Positions 7,180-13,964 of a DNA stretch of 13,964 bases are shown here, piece by piece. The notes beneath the pieces are model-generated. The model had not been told where the DNA came from and did no database searches. It saw only the letters and a program-made list of their open reading frames with translations. The stretch is from the NCBI GenBank assembly GCA_023662705.1, contig JAMPIM010000043.1, positions 1-13,964 on the forward strand. Direction: 5' to 3'. A program made the translations under genes and the position numbers. Origin of the DNA: Candidatus Gastranaerophilales bacterium (lineage in GTDB: Bacteria; Cyanobacteriota; Vampirovibrionia; Gastranaerophilales; Gastranaerophilaceae). How positions within the stretch are numbered: the stretch's first letter is position 1; every line of letters starts with the position of its first letter.

Positions 7180-10100
7180 CTAACCCAAGAAAGAGCTGTA
7201 TTGATTTTGGAATTTAGATATAATCATATCCATCGCCTTGAACTTAGCTTCAAGTCTTGTTTTGTACCTGTCTGCAGCTTTGTTTGTTTTTGTAATTTTC
7301 TCATCAAGCTTAGAAATTTTCTTAGAATAAGACTTTTCAGCACTCGCGAAGTATCCTGTAACTCCGCCTAAAGCTTGTTCAAGTACATCTTCAACCTGAG
7401 TAAGAATTCCTTTTTGCTCATCAGTTCCGACAAGGAGTGATTTTAGGGAACTCAAGTCAGCACCGAAAGATTCAATAAACTTGTCTTTGTCAAAAGAGAG
7501 CTCATTAATGTTATCAGTTCGGATGTTACCAGAAGAAGCAGCCGCAAGAGAAATCCCAATTGATGCAAGGTTTTTGAAACTTCCTTTGTTCGCAATAGAA
7601 CTAGTCATCAGACTTCTAATCTGATTTCTGATAAGTCTTAAAGTAGATTCACTGCTGAGATTAGCACCACGCGCAACTTCTTTATCAACATTTGCAATCA
7701 GCTCGTTATATGCATCAACAATATCAGAAATAGCGTTTGCCGCAGTTTCTTTGTCTTTTTCGATAGTTAGAGTGACGGCTTCATCGGTTGTAATATCTTT
7801 AAGATTTAGTGTTACACCCTGAATCCTAGATACATCGCTTGTTACGGTGTTTGAAGTTGAAGTGAATCTTGTACCGTTGATTGTGAATACAGCATTTTTA
7901 CCAAGTTCTTGTGACTCTGTATTCATAACCTTTTTGCCGTCCTGAACGCTCGTGAATCCCATTATGTCGGTAAAGTTACTTGTTCCTGCTTCAATGTTTA
8001 TTAATGAAGCACCGCTTGTTTTTGATTTAATCACAAATTTTCCGTCAATGCTGTCCCAATATGCGGTTGCATTGCTGTCATCACTGTAGTTAATTTGTGA
8101 AATTATATCATTGATTGTTGTTTTTGAATCAATTGTAATTGTTGCGTTACCAACTTTGAAATTGCCTTCTGTAACCTGTCCGCGAACAAATAAATCTGAA
8201 GTTGTTACGGTAGAATTATTGTTAACGCAATATAAACTTCTTGAACTTACTGCTTCTCCTTTGGTGTTACTTGACATACCTGTAATAGCGGCAAAGTTGC
8301 TTGAATCGGTGGTTGTACCGACGACAACATCACCTTGATTAGAGGATATTTTAAGATATCCGTTTTCAAACGTCATCGCAACATCAGAGAATTTCGCGGA
8401 AATTTTGCTTCTTAAGTCACCGAATGTTTGATTCGAATCAACTTGTATAGTTGCTTTTTCGCCATTTCTGTAAAGAGTTAATGTACCATCAGAAATGTTG
8501 AGTAAGCTTAATTTAGTATTATAGTCTGCGTAGTTTGCAACAGAATTGTGCTTTTCTTCAACAATCACTTCTGTTGATTTAACTTCTTTTGAGCTGGCTG
8601 AGTAGCCGCCAAGATCCGAATTTGCTGTTAAACCTAGTCTGTAGGATGAACCATTTCTGGAATTTATTATTGATAACGAATTAAATCCGCTTTGAATCAT
8701 AATTTTACCATCGGCAATAGTTGCCTCAAGTCCAAGAGCACGGAACTTGTCAAGGAAACTTCCTATTGTTTCATCAGCAGTAAGGTTTATTTTCATTGTT
8801 TCATCATTGAACACTACTTGGATTGAATCAGTAGTTCCAAGAACGCCGCCTTTATAAATAATATCGTTGATTCTTGTATCTTCGGTTGCATTTTCCGTAG
8901 TAGTTACTGTTTTATTGTATCCGAGTTGTGTAGAGTGGGTGTATGTTTGATTTTTTGTAGAACCAAACAATTTATCTACAATATTAGAACTGTCGGATGC
9001 TTTTGATGTAGCAATATACGAATCGCCTTCTGCGTGAAGTCTGATTGTTGTGTTATTATTGTTTGTTACAAGACTTGATTCAATGCCGAATGAACGTAAC
9101 GAGTTCATAAAATCACCTAATGTATCATCAGAAGAAACATATAGGGTATGTTTAATCCCGTCTTTGTATAACAGGTATTCTCCTGTGGTTACGCCAAGGT
9201 CTGATAATTTTGTATCTCTCTGAGCGCCTTCTGTTACGCTGGAAGAGTTTGTTACACCCACAGGTGAGCTGCTCTTGTAGGTTGTGTTGTGAGACCATTT
9301 GCTGTTATCAATACCAAGCAAAGTCAGATCGGCAACGTAGTGTATATCTATACCGTCTGTGCTTGCAGTAAAATTACCATTACCTGTTAATTTTAATCTT
9401 CCATCGGATGTTATTGAACAAGATAGACCTGTTGATTCCAATTTGTTGAACAAATCTGCGATAGTATCGCTGTATGAAATACTAATTGTAGTTTTGACAC
9501 CATCTTTATTAATATAAAAAGCGCCATCTAAGTCAGTGTTAATCATAGTACCATTTAGGTATAAATCTTCAATAGTAATATTATTTAATTCTTTTTCAGA
9601 TATTGGTGTTAATTGTGTTTTGTATGCTCCAAAGGCTAAGTCTATCTTGAAGGCATTGTTTATACCAATACCTCTCCAAATATAAGCACCATTAGTACCG
9701 CTTAGTGTTATCTTGCCGTTTGAACAATTAAGCGCGATATCGTACATTGCGAGTTTTTCTCGGACATCTCTGATTGTATCTGTTTTATCTATGCCAATAC
9801 TTTTGCTATTGCCATCTTTATCAACGACCCTAAAATATCCATCTGTGTTAGTATATCCCAACTGCTCCATAGTTGTATCCCAGTTTGCGGTTCGGGTTTC
9901 TTCTTTTTGTAAATGGTCAGATTTAGTATTTGTTATAGAACCGGAGGTTTGGACATTTGTTTTATAACCGTTGCCTGTCATACCAAATGCACCGCCAAAG
10001 TCGGTAATATATGCTTTATCAGAGTTTGAACTTGCTATTGATACTTGTCCGGTTGTCTTAGAGTAAACAGCATAGATACCCATATAACCGAATTGGCTAT

Positions 10101-13100
10101 TGATTTGACTGAGAGCATCTTCAATTCTCATAGTTTCATTTAGAACAAGCGAATATGCGTTTCCGTTATAACTTGCTGTAATAGTTTTGTTTCCAGACTG
10201 CCCGATATCTTTTAACAGGGTAGTAGAAATAGCAGTGTTTGTGGACTCTTTTGTGAGTTGCTTACCAGTAGAAGTATTCTGTTTTATGTTTTTAGTAGTT
10301 GTTGTATAAGTTTCTTTATTTCCGAGGTTTAATGCAGTTCTAATTTCACTGTCCATTGACAAAATATAGCTGGTGTCTGAGCTCAATATATGGAATACAC
10401 CAGCAAGCCTATTTGCCTCGGTTCCAATTTCGGAATTTATACCTTTATCAGCAAGTTTATCTATGAAATCACCAACTGTATCAGAAGTTCTGATTGTAAT
10501 TCTGCTTGAAGTTCCGTTTTGAACAACAGTCATATACCTTGTGCCTGTTAGCCCAAGTTGTGCAAAGGTTGTATCTTCTGTTATTGTGTGTGTAACCTTT
10601 GAAGTAGTCTGTGGTAAATCCTGTGTTGTTATTGTATAGGATAATCCTTCACCGATTTTTCCGGTTAAACCTAAACGTTCAGCAACCCTACTGCTCATAT
10701 CGGTAATAGCCCAAGTGTTAGAAGAAGACGGATTCTGGGATATACTTATAGTTCCAGATGATGTAACCGATAAATCGATTCCATAGTTGCTCAGCTTATC
10801 TGCAATTTGACCAAGCGTATGACTGCCACCTATTCCAATAGTTGCGGTTTCAGTGTTGTCTTTGTTTATTAATGTTAGATTATAGGCATAAGGCACTTTG
10901 CCATCAATTGCAATACCATAATCAAGGAGCATTCCTTCACCCAAATCATTTAATGTCAGATTTCTCCAATTACTGTTTGTATCCAGAGTGGTTGTTGTGC
11001 TAGTTGTTATAGTCTTTGTTTTTGGTGTAATAGAGTTACTTTTGTTGACACCTAGTATATCTGTATTAGTTGCTCCAATACATCGCCAATCGGTCATTGT
11101 TGCAACCAGTAAAATTCCGTTTGTTCCGTTGATTTTCGCGGAAACATAGTCATTACTTGCATTGTTTATTTGCCATATGAATTCGTTAACGGTCATTGAA
11201 GAATCAAAATTAACCATAATTGTTCTAGTTTCAGAATATATGGATTGTATAGTCATTGTACCTGTGTTTCCACTGCTGCTCCCTGTACCAGGGTTAAGAG
11301 GGGTGTCTATTGAATCTTTAAGGTCTAGTTTTCCAATTTCTATTTTCATCGTTCCGCTTGTTTTTGAGCCAAAGTTGAATAAAGAACCCAATGTTGATGT
11401 GCCGGTTACAGATGGTTTAGTAGTGGACGTAGTAGTAGTTACAATACTCAGCTGAGACGAAGTAATTGCTTTTTGTGAATAGGTTGTTATTGATGTTACT
11501 GTATAGTTTTTGCTTGTAGTCAGTTCTGACATACCAAAGCCCAAGGCGCTTTTTACTTCTGTTGAGCCAAAACCGGAAATAAAATGAGTTCCAGTGCTTG
11601 GATCTAAAGTTAAAGAGGTAGTTTTTATTCCAGAACTATTGATATTTATGCTTATACCTACACCTTCCGCTTGTAGTTTATTTACAATATCACTAACCGT
11701 ATCATCATAGGATAAGGTTATTGTTTTATCCCTGACCCCTGTTTGCAAGCTGTTTAAAGTAACAGATAAATCATAACCAAATAATGTAATGCCGGTGCTA
11801 TCTTGTAATAATGTTTTCAAAGTTGTATTTTTATCAGCCATACCAATTGTTACGTCATCGACACGATAGGTTAGCATTGATCCAGTTACAGCAGCTCCAG
11901 TAATCCCTGCTTGGACACTTGTACCGCTTGTTACAGTTGTGATTGTATAAGTTACTCTACCTGAACCCAAAATGTTCGCGCCAACAGTTGTATTTGTGGT
12001 AGATTCAACAGTTTGGATTCCAAGCTGTTCGAAGAGCTCTCCTTTTACATAAGCACCGTTTGAGGAATTGAGCGTTATGACTCCGTTGGACATAGTAGCC
12101 GTTATGCCATAATCAGCTAGTCTTGAAAATAAGTCATTGAAAGTTCCGACGTATCTAATATCGTTTATATATTGTGTTGCTAAAAGAAGTGTATTTGTTG
12201 CAAGGAATTCATGTTCGTTTCCTTCGCTATCAACGATTGTACCAACAGCTGCATCAACAGTCTTATATTTTACTTGCATTGCTGTTGTATCAACATACGT
12301 AATCGTACGTTGTGTATTGCATGTTACATAAGAATTAATTTGATCACTTTGTGTTGCAACAACATTATGTGTATAATACAGTGTCTCGCTGGTTTTGGTA
12401 ACAGCACTTGTAACGGTACTGCTGGAAGATGTAGAAATTGTTCCAATACCAAGTAACATTCCAATACCGATGTCTGAACGTAAATAAAAGTCCCCATTGT
12501 TTTCTAATGAAATTACGCCATTATTCATAGTAGCAGAAATACCATAATTTCCCAAATAATCAAATAAATCTTGGAAAGTCCAATCATCATCTACACAGGT
12601 ATCGCCATTATTACCATTATTAGGACCTTCTATGTAAATCCAGTCGTCACCTCCATATAAGTCAACAAAATCGCCAACCAAATCACTTTCAACCGCATCT
12701 CTGACACTAGTATAGGTGACAGTTGCAGTCGAAGTAACATCCTGTGCAATGGTTTTTCGGACATAAATAGCATTAGAAGTAACGGAGCTTGTAGATGATT
12801 CAACATCAAGTCCCAAAGCTGCTGCGATATCAAAAGTGCCTCCGACGATTGAACCGTCAGAGATTGTAACAATGCCTTTGGAATTGATACTTGCAGACAT
12901 ACCTGCACTATTCAATCCGTCTAAAACATTACCGATAGTGCTTGTATTTGATAGTGTTATTGTAGAAGTTTGGTTATTACTGTTTTTAACAATAATTGTA
13001 TCGCCATTATTAACAGTTACCCCGTCAATATCTTTCAACAGAGTATTTCTGTTTGCAACAGAGCCCTCAACAAGAGTAGATGTATATTGCAAAGGTTTGG

Positions 13101-13964
13101 ATGTTTGGGTTGTTGAAGAAGCTTTCGCATCATCCCAACCAAGTACATCTAAAATACCTGTTCCGCGGTCTTCAATCATTCCGCAGTTTAATGTAAAGCG
13201 TCCATCATCAGTAAGACTTGCTTCATATCCTGCATCCTGAAATGATTTGATAAGATCTCCCAATGTCTGATTAGAAGAAATGTTTATTGTTGTTGCATCA
13301 GAAGAGCTGCCGTTTGTTTCAGGAAATACTCTTATATTACCACTTTTGATTCCTAATTCAGAAAGTTTAGTATTAAGAGTAGCCTGTTCATAAACGGTTT
13401 CAATCTTATTAGTTTGTAGTGTATTGGAAGTATAACCGGAGTTTACTCCTTGAAGATGTAAAGCTTTGATAATACCTGTGTTGTCAATATCTCTAATATC
13501 ATTAGTGCTCAGGTTTATGCTGAAAACGCCGCTGTTTTCGTTATAGCTTGCTTTAGCACCGATATTATTAAGTTTTTCGATGAAAGATTGAATAGTTTCA
13601 TCGTTTCCGATTTTGACGTTTCTTTCGATACCATTTACGGTAACCCCGATTTTACCTGCTTTTACCCCGAGCGAAGTCAAAGTAGAACCTAATGTAGCAG
13701 TAGCCGAAATCGTTTGAGTTGTAACTTGTGAAAATCCGCTTGAAGCCTGAGTATTGCTTGCAAGGTTGTTAACATTGATAGTATAAATGCCTTCTTGTGC
13801 TTCGCTGTTAGCTGTAGCAGTCAGAATGTTGGCTTTAGATGAGATAGCAAGATTTTGGGCAAATAAATCCATACTGCCCACACCAAATTTAGTATCTGTA
13901 ACCTTTTCAATAACAGAGCGGAAAGAGTTAAAGAAATTTTTAATACTGTTCAGCGTTTGTTGAG
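7180..13964 (-). CDS. fliD: Giant flagellar filament cap protein FliD, upstream tandem copy (copy B), 5'-partial
   Basis: A paralogue of the neighbouring downstream gene with the same domain plan. The frame stays open past the GTG at 13881 to the right edge and reads QQTLNSIKNFFNSFRSVIEK, matching copy A from residue 43. The GTG is therefore internal, and the real start lies about 42 codons outside the window. Expected full length is about 2302 residues. The order is the FliD_N remainder with GIYTINVNNLA, 16 IN-type units with helix anchors roughly every 100-145 residues, then FliD_C from about 7905 to the stop. FliD_C includes ETAANAISDIVDAYNEL and ends in the helical tail FQNQYSSFLG, typical of FliD, with stop TAG at 7180-7182. 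Ser/Thr-rich linkers join the units. There is no visible minus-strand terminator directly after the stop, so readthrough into copy A is possible. Family assignment is firm; the function of the extra length is unknown. Confidence 0.93.
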   Translation of the reverse strand, partial: QQTLNSIKNFFNSFRSVIEKVTDTKFGVGSMDLFAQNLAISSKANILTATANSEAQEGIYTINVNNLASNTQASSGFSQVTTQTISATATLGSTLTSLGVKAGKIGVTVNGIERNVKIGNDETIQSFIEKLNNIGAKASYNENSGVFSINLSTNDIRDIDNTGIIKALHLQGVNSGYTSNTLQTNKIETVYEQATLNTKLSELGIKSGNIRVFPETNGSSSDATTINISSNQTLGDLIKSFQDAGYEASLTDDGRFTLNCGMIEDRGTGILDVLGWDDAKASSTTQTSKPLQYTSTLVEGSVANRNTLLKDIDGVTVNNGDTIIVKNSNNQTSTITLSNTSTIGNVLDGLNSAGMSASINSKGIVTISDGSIVGGTFDIAAALGLDVESSTSSVTSNAIYVRKTIAQDVTSTATVTYTSVRDAVESDLVGDFVDLYGGDDWIYIEGPNNGNNGDTCVDDDWTFQDLFDYLGNYGISATMNNGVISLENNGDFYLRSDIGIGMLLGIGTISTSSSSTVTSAVTKTSETLYYTHNVVATQSDQINSYVTCNTQRTITYVDTTAMQVKYKTVDAAVGTIVDSEGNEHEFLATNTLLLATQYINDIRYVGTFNDLFSRLADYGITATMSNGVITLNSSNGAYVKGELFEQLGIQTVESTTNTTVGANILGSGRVTYTITTVTSGTSVQAGITGAAVTGSMLTYRVDDVTIGMADKNTTLKTLLQDSTGITLFGYDLSVTLNSLQTGVRDKTITLSYDDTVSDIVNKLQAEGVGISININSSGIKTTSLTLDPSTGTHFISGFGSTEVKSALGFGMSELTTSKNYTVTSITTYSQKAITSSQLSIVTTTTSTTKPSVTGTSTLGSLFNFGSKTSGTMKIEIGKLDLKDSIDTPLNPGTGSSSGNTGTMTIQSIYSETRTIMVNFDSSMTVNEFIWQINNASNDYVSAKINGTNGILLVATMTDWRCIGATNTDILGVNKSNSITPKTKTITTSTTTTLDTNSNWRNLTLNDLGEGMLLDYGIAIDGKVPYAYNLTLINKDNTETATIGIGGSHTLGQIADKLSNYGIDLSVTSSGTISISQNPSSSNTWAITDMSSRVAERLGLTGKIGEGLSYTITTQDLPQTTSKVTHTITEDTTFAQLGLTGTRYMTVVQNGTSSRITIRTSDTVGDFIDKLADKGINSEIGTEANRLAGVFHILSSDTSYILSMDSEIRTALNLGNKETYTTTTKNIKQNTSTGKQLTKESTNTAISTTLLKDIGQSGNKTITASYNGNAYSLVLNETMRIEDALSQINSQFGYMGIYAVYSKTTGQVSIASSNSDKAYITDFGGAFGMTGNGYKTNVQTSGSITNTKSDHLQKEETRTANWDTTMEQLGYTNTDGYFRVVDKDGNSKSIGIDKTDTIRDVREKLAMYDIALNCSNGKITLSGTNGAYIWRGIGINNAFKIDLAFGAYKTQLTPISEKELNNITIEDLYLNGTMINTDLDGAFYINKDGVKTTISISYSDTIADLFNKLESTGLSCSITSDGRLKLTGNGNFTASTDGIDIHYVADLTLLGIDNSKWSHNTTYKSSSPVGVTNSSSVTEGAQRDTKLSDLGVTTGEYLLYKDGIKHTLYVSSDDTLGDFMNSLRSFGIESSLVTNNNNTTIRLHAEGDSYIATSKASDSSNIVDKLFGSTKNQTYTHSTQLGYNKTVTTTENATEDTRINDIIYKGGVLGTTDSIQVVFNDETMKINLTADETIGSFLDKFRALGLEATIADGKIMIQSGFNSLSIINSRNGSSYRLGLTANSDLGGYSASSKEVKSTEVIVEEKHNSVANYADYNTKLSLLNISDGTLTLYRNGEKATIQVDSNQTFGDLRSKISAKFSDVAMTFENGYLKISSNQGDVVVGTTTDSSNFAAITGMSSNTKGEAVSSRSLYCVNNNSTVTTSDLFVRGQVTEGNFKVGNATITIDSKTTINDIISQINYSDDSNATAYWDSIDGKFVIKSKTSGASLINIEAGTSNFTDIMGFTSVQDGKKVMNTESQELGKNAVFTINGTRFTSTSNTVTSDVSRIQGVTLNLKDITTDEAVTLTIEKDKETAANAISDIVDAYNELIANVDKEVARGANLSSESTLRLIRNQIRSLMTSSIANKGSFKNLASIGISLAAASSGNIRTDNINELSFDKDKFIESFGADLSSLKSLLVGTDEQKGILTQVEDVLEQALGGVTGYFASAEKSYSKKISKLDEKITKTNKAADRYKTRLEAKFKAMDMIISKFQNQYSSFLG
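7183..7905 (-). other. FliD_C module of copy B
   Basis: The last roughly 240 residues of copy B. They begin with the strand FTINGTRFTS, continue through the conserved helix ETAANAISDIVDAYNELI and the segment SFKNLASIGISL typical of FliD_C (PF07195), and end in a long, Lys/Glu-rich, coiled-coil-like tail (KKISKLDEKITKTNKAADR) closing with SSFLG. In known FliD these terminal helices pack with the N-terminal helix to form the leg domain. Confidence 0.88.
7383..7636. repeat. Exact 254-nt direct repeat, copy in B (partner 1-254)
   Basis: Identical to 1-254 of copy A. It lies inside the FliD_C coding region and ends at the same codon as in A. Confidence 0.95.
7906..13698 (-). repeat. Array of 16 flagellin/hook IN-type units in copy B
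   Basis: The same 16 units in the same order as in copy A. Helix anchors lie near plus-strand positions 13572, 13250, 12917, 12558, 12122, 11682, 11174, 10802, 10460, 10106, 9754, 9444, 9102, 8750, 8403 and 8098. Examples are QTLGDLIKSFQDAG (unit 2), DTVGDFIDKLADKG (unit 9) and DTLGDFMNSLRSFG (unit 13). Units are joined by Thr/Ser-rich linkers such as TTTTSTTKPSVTG. Unit 7 contains a Gly/Ser/Asn linker (GTGSSSGNTG). Confidence 0.75.

Noticed and set aside
6896..7371. Plus-strand open frames over the intergenic gap (6896-7099 and 7081-7371)
   Set aside because: No ribosome binding site or recognisable protein; they run through the inverted repeat and into the antisense of the copy B 3' end.
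13879..13881. GTG as the start of copy B
   Set aside because: The frame continues upstream to the edge with residues matching copy A from position 43, so GTG encodes an internal valine.

Overview
The window holds two giant, tandem, same-strand (minus) genes for the flagellar filament-capping protein FliD (hook-associated protein 2), plus the 317-bp gap between them. Transcription runs right to left. The upstream gene (copy B, 13964 to 7180) lacks its first ~42 codons at the right edge. The downstream gene (copy A, 6862 to 2) lacks its last ~67 codons at the left edge. Extrapolated lengths are about 2302 and 2354 residues, several times the usual 400-700 for FliD.

Both proteins have the same plan. 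An N-terminal FliD_N module is visible in A as GLASGLDTSSWV followed by a helical stretch. A colinear array of 16 flagellin/hook IN-type units of mostly 100-145 residues comes next, each with a recurring helix of the type TLGDLxxKLxxxG followed by a short beta-strand. A C-terminal FliD_C module with terminal helices closes the protein. The copies are mosaics of each other: the ends and several units are near-identical, whereas a central block of about 2.2 kb (units 5-9) and unit 2 are strongly diverged. The last 254 nt of A in view are identical to B, with a sharp boundary.

The most interesting element is in the intergenic gap. A perfect 26-bp inverted repeat (6976-7001 and 7105-7130) encloses 103 bp. 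Those 103 bp contain a near-consensus promoter, TTCACA-17-TATAAT with an extended TG, pointing at copy A. This is the layout of an invertible promoter switch (inverton). It suggests that the second giant FliD is phase-variable: ON in the orientation shown, OFF when flipped. The segment also carries a plus-strand terminator-like hairpin that would face the B-to-A direction after inversion. No recombinase gene is in the window, so the switch is an inference from layout.

Organism: an AT-rich flagellated bacterium. The window has no taxonomic marker gene. The unusual FliD N-terminus (DTSSWV rather than the common DTASIV) and the base composition would fit a gut-type lineage such as the non-photosynthetic Melainabacteria (Gastranaerophilales), but this is a weak guess. 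No RNA genes, CRISPR arrays, insertion sequences or other genes were seen.
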